This document shows positions 19,321 to 27,875 of a stretch of 36,667 nucleotides of DNA, in pieces (position 1 is the first letter of the stretch; each line of letters starts with the position of its first letter). The translations under genes were made by a program, and so were the position numbers. The notes under the pieces were generated by a model. It had not been told where the DNA came from. It worked only from the letters and a program-made list of their open reading frames with translations, and did no database searches. This DNA comes from Roseinatronobacter sp. Its GTDB lineage: Bacteria; Pseudomonadota; Alphaproteobacteria; Rhodobacterales; Rhodobacteraceae. The stretch covers positions 1-36,667 of the forward strand of contig JAIUNA010000002.1 in assembly GCA_022565265.1 (NCBI GenBank). Direction: 5' to 3'.

Positions 19321-19650
19321 ATGCTTGCCATAAGCTTGCGGAAAATCGTGCATATCATCTATCTGGCCCGCGAAGGCACTGTGGGAGATGCCGAGGCCCA
19401 TGCTTTCATCGATGCCTTGAATGATGACGAAAAAGCCAGCCTGACAGCCGTGGCATGGATTGGCCGTGGCGCGTTCGAGCCAGAGGATTACGACGAGGCT
19501 GTGGCCACGGCCACTACGGAAGCGACGACGCCCACAGCAGATTATCTGTTGGGAATGCCGCATCTGGCCGAGAATCTGGAAAGCGGGCTGGAAGCGCTGG
19601 GCATTGATGTGACGGGAGAGGAAGAGGATTTCTTGCGTCAGGGATCGTGA
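19321..19650 (+). CDS. DUF3775 domain-containing protein
   Basis: MLAISLRKIVHIIYLAREGTVGDAEAHAFIDALNDDEKASLTAVAWIGRGAFEPEDYDEAV...TADYLLGMPHLAENLESGLEALG. Confidence 0.85.
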   Translation: MLAISLRKIVHIIYLAREGTVGDAEAHAFIDALNDDEKASLTAVAWIGRGAFEPEDYDEAVATATTEATTPTADYLLGMPHLAENLESGLEALGIDVTGEEEDFLRQGS

Positions 19651-20126
19651 CTCTCTGCGCGCGTGCTGGCCTGCCACTGCGCCAGCGCGGCATTCTCTGA
19701 AGTTTGGGCCATGGGTGGTAGCGTGCGGCCGCGCAGATAATGCGTTTCGCGCGCCCCAAAGTAAAACGCCACCACCGCCCCCAAGAGCCACCATAGCGGC
19801 TCTGGCACAAGCGCAAGCGCTGACATGCGCAGGCCAAACCCTTGCGGGTCTGCCATCGCATAGCCAAAAAGCGCCAATGTGCCCAGAGCCAGCAACGGGC
19901 GGGGCAGGCGGTTCAGGCCATTGACCAGCGCATCAAACCTGCCTGCGCGGATATGCGTGAATTCTGCCATATTGCTGGAATGGGCAGCAAGATAGGCGTC
20001 ATGCCCCAATTCCAGCGCGCGTGTGGCATTCGGGCGGAATACTTCTGCCACAGTCGTCACGCTGTGCCCCAGATCGCGCGCCCTGCCAGCGCCACCGAAT
20101 ACAAGCCCGGCCAAGGCGCGCATCAT
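19638..20126 (-). CDS. GTA-type 3TM holin family protein
   Basis: FRPNATRALELGHDAYLAAHSSNMAEF...DALVNGLNRLPRPLLALGTLALFGYAMADPQGFGLRMSALALVPEPLWWLLGAVVAFYFGARETHYLRG. Confidence 0.85.
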   Translation of the reverse strand: MMRALAGLVFGGAGRARDLGHSVTTVAEVFRPNATRALELGHDAYLAAHSSNMAEFTHIRAGRFDALVNGLNRLPRPLLALGTLALFGYAMADPQGFGLRMSALALVPEPLWWLLGAVVAFYFGARETHYLRGRTLPPMAQTSENAALAQWQASTRAESHDP

Positions 20127-20722
20127 GCCCAGGCCCCTGTACGGGCGCGGTGCTGCGCGATGCTCAGGTGATAGCGCGGGCTGATGAAGGCCTCTGCGCG
20201 TAAAATCCAGCCGCCTTTGCCGCCATCACTGCTGCGGGCAAATTTGCGGCTGGCGGGGCGCTGATCTGCAAGCTTGTAATAGTAATCCCGCCGCGCAATT
20301 CCATAAGCATCGACCAGATGCGCGGGCGCCATCCCTTGGGCCTGATATGCGGCGGCGGAGGTTTGCGTGCCGATCACCCCATCCACCGCGAGTGCAAACC
20401 CAAACTGCCCCAGAAGACGTTGCAATATCCGCACCGCATTGGCCCCGGAATGCACATGCATGTCAAAGACACTTGGCCATAGTGGCTGCGGCAGATCGCC
20501 AAGGCGCGGGCGCTCGAAATGCTGGGTGACATAAATTTCAAGCGCCTGTGCGCGCGTAAGTGCGCGCATCTCATCAAGGCCGATTGTCTGGCCGGGCCGC
20601 AGGCGGCGCAACATGTGAATGGAAATGCCGAAATTCGTGGCCCCACCGGGATCATCGGGATCATTCACAAACCCGCCTTCGCGGGCAAGGATCTCTTCGG
20701 CCAGATGCTCTATGGCACTCAT
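20123..20722 (-). CDS. GH108-type endolysin / N-acetylmuramidase, GTA lysis protein
   Basis: EEILAREGGFVNDPDDPGGATNFGISIHMLR, FDMHVHSGANAVRILQRLLGQFGFALAVDGVIGTQT; ATGA overlap with holin. Confidence 0.88.
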   Translation of the reverse strand: MSAIEHLAEEILAREGGFVNDPDDPGGATNFGISIHMLRRLRPGQTIGLDEMRALTRAQALEIYVTQHFERPRLGDLPQPLWPSVFDMHVHSGANAVRILQRLLGQFGFALAVDGVIGTQTSAAAYQAQGMAPAHLVDAYGIARRDYYYKLADQRPASRKFARSSDGGKGGWILRAEAFISPRYHLSIAQHRARTGAWA

Positions 20723-20921
20723 GCTCTTTTCCCTTGTCGAAACGCTGCTTTGCATCAGAATGGCAGCGCTGGGGAAATATCCGGTTTGGCCAGCGTGCGG
20801 TGTTGCAGAGGGGCGCTGTTGTGCCGTGCCTGCGGCCTGTTCACGCAGCCTTGGCGCAACCCCCCTTTTCCCGCCTGTCCCTTTGGGCTATTTGCCAAGG
20901 CCAGAGACAAAGGATCGCCCG

Positions 20922-22049
20922 ATGACATATGAGACCCCCGGAGACGTTGAGCAGAACTGGAAAGATGCCATCTCTTCCACCGAAGAGATCATTGCGGAAG
21001 CGCGCAATGGCCGCATGTTCATTCTGGTGGATCACGAAGACCGCGAGAATGAGGGCGATCTTGTGATCCCCGCGCAGATGGCCACGCCGGAGGTGGTCAA
21101 TTTCATGGCCACCCATGGGAAGGGCCTGATCTGCCTTACCCTGCCGGGAGAGCGGATTGACCAACTGGGATTGCCGCTGATGGCATCCAGCAATTCCTCG
21201 CGCCATGAAACGGCCTTCACCGTTTCGATCGAGGCGCGCGAAGGGGTTTCCACAGGGATTTCGGCCTATGATCGTGCGCGCACGATCGCAGTGGCGATTG
21301 ATGCGGCCAAAGGCGCTGCCGATATTGCGACGCCCGGCCATGTCTTTCCGCTGCGTGCGCGCGATGGGGGGGTTCTGGTGCGCGCGGGTCATACCGAGGC
21401 GGCGGTCGATATCTCGCGATTGGCAGGGCTAAACCCTTCTGGTGTGATCTGCGAGATCATGAATGAAGATGGCTCTATGGCACGGCTGCCCGATCTGGTG
21501 GCCTTTGCTCAGAAACATGGTTTGAAAATTGGTACGATTTCAGACCTGATCGCCTATCGGCGGCGCCATGACAATCTGGTGCGGGTTATGAGCGAGCGTC
21601 AGATCACATCGGAATTTGGCGGCGACTGGGTAATGCGGATTTATTCTGACACCACCCAAGGTGCCGAGCATGTGGTGCTGATCAAGGGAGATATCAGCAC
21701 GCCCGCCCCGGTAATGGTGCGGATGCATGCCTTTGATCCGTTGCTGGATATGGTGGGCACATCCGGCGCAGTGCGCGCAGATGAATTTGGCGATGCCATG
21801 CGCCTGATCGCGGCAGAGGGGCGCGGGGTGATAGTGCTTTTGCGGGACACGCATATGAAGATGTCTGCCTCGGAAACCTCGCCTCAGACGCTGCGTCAAT
21901 ATGGGCTTGGCGCGCAAATCCTCTCGTCTTTGGGCTTGCACGAGTTGATCTTGTTGACAAATTCCGCCACGCCGCGCGTTGTCGGGTTGGAGGGGTACGG
22001 GCTGTCCATTACCGGAACGCGCAAAATTCCCGCAGCAAGGGGGGTCTGA
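20922..22049 (+). CDS. ribB: 3,4-dihydroxy-2-butanone 4-phosphate synthase with degenerate C-terminal GTP cyclohydrolase II-like domain
   Basis: LVDHEDRENEGDLVIPAQ, RHETAFTVSI, STGISAYDRARTI, GHTEAAVDISRLAG; C-terminal domain lacks the zinc Cys motif. Confidence 0.93.
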   Translation: MTYETPGDVEQNWKDAISSTEEIIAEARNGRMFILVDHEDRENEGDLVIPAQMATPEVVNFMATHGKGLICLTLPGERIDQLGLPLMASSNSSRHETAFTVSIEAREGVSTGISAYDRARTIAVAIDAAKGAADIATPGHVFPLRARDGGVLVRAGHTEAAVDISRLAGLNPSGVICEIMNEDGSMARLPDLVAFAQKHGLKIGTISDLIAYRRRHDNLVRVMSERQITSEFGGDWVMRIYSDTTQGAEHVVLIKGDISTPAPVMVRMHAFDPLLDMVGTSGAVRADEFGDAMRLIAAEGRGVIVLLRDTHMKMSASETSPQTLRQYGLGAQILSSLGLHELILLTNSATPRVVGLEGYGLSITGTRKIPAARGV

Positions 22050-22050
22050 C

Positions 22051-22614
22051 ATGGCCGGACATGAAACGCATTATACCCTGCCGCGCCCGGTATTTGACAA
22101 GGCCCCAAAGCTCTTGATCGTTGTGGCCCCTTATTACAAGGATATCGCCGATCAACTTCTGGCCGGCGCGCGCGCAGAGATAGAGGCCGTGGGCGGCAGC
22201 CATGACACAGTCGAAGTGCCGGGCGCGCTGGAAGTGCCCACTGCGATTGGGCAAGCCTTTCGCATGGCCAATTTTGATGGCTTTGTGGCTTTGGGTTGCG
22301 TAATCCGGGGCGAGACCACGCATTATGATACTGTGTGCAACGACAGCTCGCGCGCCATTCAGCTATTGGGGCTGCAAGGGGCCTGCATTGGCAATGGAAT
22401 TCTGACCGTGGAAAACCGCGCCCAAGCGGAAATTCGCGCGGCGGCAGATGGGCAGAACAAGGGGGGCGGTGCTGCGGCGGCGGCCTTGCATCTGATTGCC
22501 CTTTCGCGGCGCTGGGGCGGGGCCAAGCGCTCTGTGGGGTTCTTGCCCGAAAAGGATGAATTTCAGATAGCGCTTCAGGACAAGGCTCTGCTTTCCGGGG
22601 GGGCGCAGATATGA
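22051..22614 (+). CDS. ribH: 6,7-dimethyl-8-ribityllumazine synthase
   Basis: VEVPGALEVPTAIG, VALGCVIRGETTHYDTVCNDSSRAIQ, GILTVENRAQA. Confidence 0.96.
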   Translation: MAGHETHYTLPRPVFDKAPKLLIVVAPYYKDIADQLLAGARAEIEAVGGSHDTVEVPGALEVPTAIGQAFRMANFDGFVALGCVIRGETTHYDTVCNDSSRAIQLLGLQGACIGNGILTVENRAQAEIRAAADGQNKGGGAAAAALHLIALSRRWGGAKRSVGFLPEKDEFQIALQDKALLSGGAQI

Positions 22615-23093
22615 GCGCGCAAAAGGGCCGCCCCTCGCTGCCGGAACGCCGCGCCCGCAAGGGTGCTGCGCGGTTCTATGCTGTGCAGGCGCTGTTTCAG
22701 ATGGAAGCCTCTGATGTGCCTATTGGCGAGATTACGCGCCAGTTTGAGACCCATCGCATTGGCGCTGAAACCGAAACCGAAACATGGGCAGAGGCCGATA
22801 TCCCCCATTTCCGCCGCCTGATTGAAACAGTCGTCTCGCGTCAGGCCGCGATTGACAAGTTGACCGACCGCGCGCTTGTGGCGAAATGGCGAATCGACCG
22901 GATCGACCCCACGTTGCGCGCCGTCTTTCGCGCTGCCGGGGCTGAAATGCTGGGCGCGGAAACCCCGGCGCGGGTGGTGATTTCGGAATTCGTGGATATC
23001 GTGCAGGCGTTTTTTCCCGAAGGGCGCGAGACGAATTTCGTCAATGCCGTTCTGGATCACATGGCGCGCGAGGCCCGCGCGGAAGAGTTCTGA
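22611..23093 (+). CDS. nusB: Transcription antitermination factor NusB
   Basis: RARKGAARFYAVQALFQMEAS, DRIDPTLRAVFRAAGAEML, ARVVISEFVDIVQAFFPEGRETNFVNAVLDHMAREAR. Confidence 0.94.
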   Translation: MSAQKGRPSLPERRARKGAARFYAVQALFQMEASDVPIGEITRQFETHRIGAETETETWAEADIPHFRRLIETVVSRQAAIDKLTDRALVAKWRIDRIDPTLRAVFRAAGAEMLGAETPARVVISEFVDIVQAFFPEGRETNFVNAVLDHMAREARAEEF

Positions 23094-23102
23094 GCCGCCC
23101 CT

Positions 23103-23741
23103 ATGCGGCTGGATCTGACCCCGGATATGGTGTTGCAGGCCTATCGCATGGGCGTGTTTCCCATGGCCGAAAGCCGCGACGACCAACAGCTTTATTGGTT
23201 TGATCCCCTCCAGCGCGGTGTGTTGCCGCTGGAGGGCGTGCACCTCTCGCGCTCGCTGCGCCGCCGTATCCGGGCCGAACCTTTCCGCCTGACACTCGAT
23301 CATGCCTTTGGCGATGTGATTGCAGGCTGCGCGGCGCGCGACAGCACATGGATAAACGCGCAGATTACCGACATATTTTGCGCGCTGCATGCAATGGGCC
23401 ATGCCCATTCCATAGAGGTCTGGGAGGGCGAGGCACTGGTGGGCGGGCTTTATGGCGTGGCCTTGGGCGGGGTATTTTGCGGCGAAAGCATGTTTTCGCG
23501 CCGGACAGATGCCTCAAAGATCGCGCTGGCCACTTTGGTCACGCATCTGCGCGCCTGTGGCTTTACGCTCTTTGATACTCAATATTTAACAGAGCATCTG
23601 GCCAGCATGGGCGGCGTGGAAATTCCGCGCGCCGCATATCGTGCGCGCCTTGCCCAAGCGCTAAAGGTGGATGCCGGTTTTCACCGCCTGCCCTTGCCAA
23701 ATGCTCAGGATGTCGTGCAGCGCAACAGCCACAGATCATAG
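23103..23741 (+). CDS. aat: Leucyl/phenylalanyl-tRNA--protein transferase
   Basis: AYRMGVFPMAESRDDQQLYWFDPLQRGVLPLEGVHLSRSLRR, GGLYGVALGGVFCGESMFSR, FDTQYLTEHLASMGG. Confidence 0.96.
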   Translation: MRLDLTPDMVLQAYRMGVFPMAESRDDQQLYWFDPLQRGVLPLEGVHLSRSLRRRIRAEPFRLTLDHAFGDVIAGCAARDSTWINAQITDIFCALHAMGHAHSIEVWEGEALVGGLYGVALGGVFCGESMFSRRTDASKIALATLVTHLRACGFTLFDTQYLTEHLASMGGVEIPRAAYRARLAQALKVDAGFHRLPLPNAQDVVQRNSHRS

Positions 23742-24100
23742 CGGCGGTGATCCAGCGCATTCAGCGCGGGGCTGGAGGCAATCATCCAGCCGGAAAAGAT
23801 CATATCATCTGCGCGCATGTCAAAAATCTCGATCCACGCATAGGCCTCTGCTGCCGGGTTTTCCACCGGGTAGCGGCAGTCCTGTAGCATGACGCGCAAA
23901 TGGCCCACCTCTGCGCTGCCCCCCAGAGGCAGGGCGATATCGGCGCTTGTTCCTGCCACCCTATCCAGACCGCGCAAAACCGCGCCATCACCCGTGGCGA
24001 TTGTGTCAGAGGCTGTTGGAACCTCTATGTCTTGCGCGCTGGCAGATAAAGCAAACACAAGACCAAATGCAGCCAGCGAAATAGGGACAAGAAAACGCAT
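23705..24100 (-). CDS. DUF2155 domain-containing protein
   Basis: AVLRGLDRVAGTSADIALPLGGSAEVGHLRVMLQDCRYPVENPAAEAYAWIEIFD...FSGWMIASSPALNALDHRRYDLWLLRC. Confidence 0.9.
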   Translation of the reverse strand: MRFLVPISLAAFGLVFALSASAQDIEVPTASDTIATGDGAVLRGLDRVAGTSADIALPLGGSAEVGHLRVMLQDCRYPVENPAAEAYAWIEIFDMRADDMIFSGWMIASSPALNALDHRRYDLWLLRCTTS

Positions 24101-24120
24101 GATCAAGCCCTTGGCCCGCG

Positions 24121-24495
24121 TCATTCCGGCCGCCACGCCTCGTAATCCTTGCGCTGATCGGGGCTTTGGCGGCGGATTGACCCTTGTGGGGCATAGGCCA
24201 GTTGCGTGCCTGTCAGGTTTTCCTGATGCGGCTTTTCCCAGGCCTTGTGCACAAGCGGCTTTTCGCTGGGTGTTTCATCCCATGTGTGATGCAGCCAGCC
24301 ATGCCAATCGGGGGCAATGCGGCTTGCCTCGGATTCGCCGTTATACATAACCCAGCGTTTCTTGCCATCGCGCGAGCGGAAATATGTATTGCCCTGCACA
24401 TCCTCGCCCACTTTCACGCCGTGGCGCCATGTGAAAAAGGCGGTGTTCAGTGTGGAAATGTTCCACCATGTCAGCAGGCGCAGCAGGAATTTCAT
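24121..24495 (-). CDS. NADH:ubiquinone oxidoreductase NDUFA12-family subunit
   Basis: [59 protein letters not shown]. Confidence 0.94.
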   Translation of the reverse strand: MKFLLRLLTWWNISTLNTAFFTWRHGVKVGEDVQGNTYFRSRDGKKRWVMYNGESEASRIAPDWHGWLHHTWDETPSEKPLVHKAWEKPHQENLTGTQLAYAPQGSIRRQSPDQRKDYEAWRPE

Positions 24496-24659
24496 GGGCA
24501 ACCTCGGATGTCAGGGCACTGTGGACGTTGCGCCCTTATGCATCAGCCCTGCCGGGAAATCCAGTGCCAAGCACAGCACATCTGCGCCAACACTCGCGCG
24601 CTTGCCTTCATGCACAGGCTGGTTACGTTGTGGCGCAGGTTCCACCAAGGAGAGATGCC

Positions 24660-25103
24660 ATGCCCCGCTATGAACGCCGCGCGGAAATCATTGCGGCCCT
24701 CACACCAGAACAATACCATATCACGCAGGAAAACGGCACAGAACGGCCCTGGAGCGGGGAATATAACACCACCAAGCAACCGGGGATTTATGTTGATATC
24801 GTCTCTGGCGAGCCGCTTTTTGCCTCATCCGACAAATTCGAATCGGGCTGCGGCTGGCCGAGTTTCACCAAACCCCTGATCACCGATCATGTGATCGAGA
24901 AGCGTGATACCACCCACGGGATGATCCGGGTTGAGGTGCGCTCGCGCCATGGCGACAGTCACTTGGGCCATGTCTTTCCCGATGGCCCGCGTGATCGCGG
25001 GGGGTTGCGCTATTGCATCAATTCCGCCGCGCTGCGGTTTATCCCGCTGGAAGAGATGGACGCCGAAGGGTATGGGGAATTTATCGATCAAGTAGAAAGC
25101 TAG
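24660..25103 (+). CDS. msrB: Peptide-methionine (R)-S-oxide reductase
   Basis: [64 protein letters not shown]. Confidence 0.96.
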   Translation: MPRYERRAEIIAALTPEQYHITQENGTERPWSGEYNTTKQPGIYVDIVSGEPLFASSDKFESGCGWPSFTKPLITDHVIEKRDTTHGMIRVEVRSRHGDSHLGHVFPDGPRDRGGLRYCINSAALRFIPLEEMDAEGYGEFIDQVES

Positions 25104-25161
25104 ACTGGTCGGTTTGATTTTCTGCCCTACCTGTAAGCCTCAGTTGACAGCCGGGTGTCCA

Positions 25162-26616
25162 ATGTCCCTTTCTATCGCTTTTGATAACAGCTACGCGCAG
25201 GAACTTTCGGGCCTGTATACACCATGGCAGGGCCAAGACTGGCCCGACCCGCAACTTGTTGTTCTCAATTCCGCTTTGGCCACCGCCTTGGGACTGGATG
25301 CATCTGGCCTTGAAAGCCCCGAAGGGGTGGGCCTGCTGGCGGGCCATGCCTTGCCAGATGGTGCGCGGCCTTTGGCGCAGGCCTATGCGGGCCATCAATT
25401 CGGCGGTTTCTCGCCGCAGCTTGGGGATGGGCGCGCGCTTCTGGTGGGGGAAGTTATCGATCCGCAAGGCGCGCGCTGGGATATTCACCTCAAAGGCTCC
25501 GGGCGCACACCTTTTGCGCGCGGCGGTGATGGGCGCGCGGTGCTGGGGCCGGTGCTGCGCGAATATCTGGTTTCTGAGGCAATGGCCGCGCTGGGCGTGC
25601 CCACCACGCGCGCGCTTGCTGCCTGCACCACGGGCGATAGGGTGTTACGCCAGTTCGGGCCAGAGCCGGGGGCCGTGTTGGCCCGGATCGGGGCCAGCCA
25701 TTTGCGCGTTGGAACATTCCAGTTTTTCGCGGCACGGGGCGAGCGTGACAAGCTGCGTCTGCTTCTGGATTACGCGATAGCCCGCCATGACCCTGATCTG
25801 ACAGGCGCAGATCATGCCGCGGCATTGTTTCTAGAGCGTGTGGGCCAAAGGCAGGCGCGGCTTGTGGCGCAATGGATGGGCCTTGGCTTTGTGCATGGGG
25901 TGATGAATACCGACAATACCACCATATCGGGCGAGACGATAGATTACGGCCCCTGCGCTTTTATGGAAGCCTATGATCCCGCCACGGTGTTCAGTTCGAT
26001 CGACAGGATGGGGCGCTATGCCTATGGCAACCAGCCTGCGATTGTGTTCTGGAATCTGGCGCGACTGGCAGAGGCGCTGTTGCCGCTGATTGATCCGCTT
26101 GAAGATCGTGCGATTGCCCGCGCCAGTGAGGTGATAGACCGTGTTCAAACAACCTATCGCGCCGAATGGGCCGCCGTTTTTGCGCGCAAACTGGGGCTGG
26201 ATGCCCCCGATCCCGCGCTGATTGCCGATATGCACCAGCTATGGGATGGGCAGAGGGTGGATTTCACCAGCTTCTTTCAGGCGCTGCCCGCCGCAGTTCT
26301 GGGCGATAGCACTGCCCTGCTGGCGATGTTTGACACGCCAGAGGCCGTGGCGCCATGGTTGGAGCGTTACCGCGCCGCGATTGCTGATCCACAGGCCGCA
26401 ATTGCGCAGATGCGGGCCGTCAACCCGCTTTACATTCCGCGCAATCATCTCGTGGAAGAGGCTTTGCAGGCCGCCAGGTTTCAGGGCGATATGGGGCCGT
26501 TCCATGCGCTTTTGGCACGGGTTCAGGCCCCGTTTGACCCGGTTGCAGGGATGGAGCGTTACGCCAGCCCCGCCCCCGCAGATGCGCCCGCGATTGTCAC
26601 CTATTGCGGAACCTGA
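25162..26616 (+). CDS. selO: Protein adenylyltransferase SelO / YdiU family
   Basis: YAGHQFGGFSPQLGDGRALLVGEV, DIHLKGSGRTPFARGGDGRAVLGPVLREYLVSEAMAALGVPTTRALA, GFVHGVMNTDNTTISGETIDYGPCAFM. Confidence 0.97.
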   Translation: MSLSIAFDNSYAQELSGLYTPWQGQDWPDPQLVVLNSALATALGLDASGLESPEGVGLLAGHALPDGARPLAQAYAGHQFGGFSPQLGDGRALLVGEVIDPQGARWDIHLKGSGRTPFARGGDGRAVLGPVLREYLVSEAMAALGVPTTRALAACTTGDRVLRQFGPEPGAVLARIGASHLRVGTFQFFAARGERDKLRLLLDYAIARHDPDLTGADHAAALFLERVGQRQARLVAQWMGLGFVHGVMNTDNTTISGETIDYGPCAFMEAYDPATVFSSIDRMGRYAYGNQPAIVFWNLARLAEALLPLIDPLEDRAIARASEVIDRVQTTYRAEWAAVFARKLGLDAPDPALIADMHQLWDGQRVDFTSFFQALPAAVLGDSTALLAMFDTPEAVAPWLERYRAAIADPQAAIAQMRAVNPLYIPRNHLVEEALQAARFQGDMGPFHALLARVQAPFDPVAGMERYASPAPADAPAIVTYCGT

Positions 26617-26631
26617 CAGGGGGGCAATGCG

Positions 26632-27468
26632 CTACCCTGCCGCAATCAGTTCATAGCCCTGCCCCTTGCGCGCAACGCGGTTGAAAGCGGGGTGCAAGAA
26701 GTGCCCGCCCGTAAATAGCGTACCATCGCTGGCCAGCATATCCAGCAGGCGCTTGCGGGTGTCGCGGGCGGTGGGAATGTCCAGATCGAAGCTGATGGCA
26801 ATTTCAGGATCGGCCATTTGCAGGGCCGGGGCATGCACAATATCGCCCACATTGATCAGGCTAGCGCCGCCGCTGTCCAACCGCCAGCCGAAATGCCCCG
26901 GCGTATGGCCGGGCAGGGCAAGGCCCGACAGGCCCGGCGCAACCTCTGCCCCGTCGGCCAGAATGACCAACCTGTCGCCATAGGCCGCAAGCACCGCTTG
27001 CGCGAGTTTTGCATTATTGGCCAGCCCCGCAGCCGCGCCTTGAAAATTGGTATCCTCTGACCAGAATTCACATTCTGCCTGCGCGACATGCAATTGGGCG
27101 TTGGCAAACACCGCAGCACCATCCGGGGTGATCATTCCGGCAATATGGTCAGGGTGCAGATGGGTTGCCAGCAGTGTATCGACCTGATCCGCTGTAACGC
27201 CCAGTTCTGACAGCCCTTCGCCCAGATGGCCGCATTCTGGCCCGGCCAGATCACGCAACCCCGCATCTGCCAGAATCACCCGTCCTGCATGCTGTATCAG
27301 TACGGCGTTGAAATTGGTCTTGATCGTGCTGGCGCCTGCGGCTTGCAGCAGGGCTGCGATATGTTCGGGCGCAGTTCCGGCGAAAACTTCGGGGCCGAAT
27401 TCCTTTTCCCCATCCGTGATGATGCTGACGCTTGCATCTCCTATCAGAGTTGTGACGGTTCGGGCCAT
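26632..27468 (-). CDS. MBL-fold metallo-hydrolase
   Basis: LLATHLHPDHIAGM, LPGHTPGHFGWRL; internal Met start MARTVTTLIGDASV. Confidence 0.92.
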   Translation of the reverse strand: MARTVTTLIGDASVSIITDGEKEFGPEVFAGTAPEHIAALLQAAGASTIKTNFNAVLIQHAGRVILADAGLRDLAGPECGHLGEGLSELGVTADQVDTLLATHLHPDHIAGMITPDGAAVFANAQLHVAQAECEFWSEDTNFQGAAAGLANNAKLAQAVLAAYGDRLVILADGAEVAPGLSGLALPGHTPGHFGWRLDSGGASLINVGDIVHAPALQMADPEIAISFDLDIPTARDTRKRLLDMLASDGTLFTGGHFLHPAFNRVARKGQGYELIAAG

Positions 27469-27557
27469 GCGCAGTTCTCCTGTGGTAAGATGCCAATAGC
27501 CTAGCGCGCCGGGGCTGCGCTGGCAAATCCTGCATATGCGGGGGCGCTGAGGCGGGT

Positions 27558-27875
27558 TTATTGTGGTGGAAGGGTAAGGGTATGGCGCAAATCGCCAGTG
27601 CGGCGGGTGTAAAACAAAACCTCTCCCGCGCGCGTCAGTACGATTACCCAATCTTGCGACAAAGTGATTGCCTCTGGCCGCGCGTCTTGGGGCAGGGTGA
27701 TCTCCGCTGGCAACGCCACTGGGGCAGGCGCCATGCCAAGGCGGGTGACAAGCAGCCCGATGATGACTAAGAGGCCAAGGATCATAACGCTTGGCAGCAC
27801 CACCACCAGCCGCTTGATCAGGCGCAGCTCTGGCGGGGGCGGGCCATCAGGCGGTGTAACGGGAGTATCAGCCAT
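27558..27875 (-). CDS. Small single-TM protein (DUF6476-like)
   Basis: MADTPVTPPDGPPPPELRLIKRLVVVLPSVMILGLLVIIGLLVTRLG...ITLPQDARPEAITLSQDWVIVLTRAGEVLFYTRRTGDLRHTLTL. Confidence 0.75.
   Translation of the reverse strand: MADTPVTPPDGPPPPELRLIKRLVVVLPSVMILGLLVIIGLLVTRLGMAPAPVALPAEITLPQDARPEAITLSQDWVIVLTRAGEVLFYTRRTGDLRHTLTLPPQ

Noticed and set aside
18138-19358. 406-aa minus-strand ORF across the DUF3833/SDR genes
   Set aside because: Spans two well-supported plus-strand genes in an operon; low-information composition.
20723-20921. Possible FMN riboswitch upstream of ribBA
   Set aside because: I could not find the conserved RFN core sequences in this leader.
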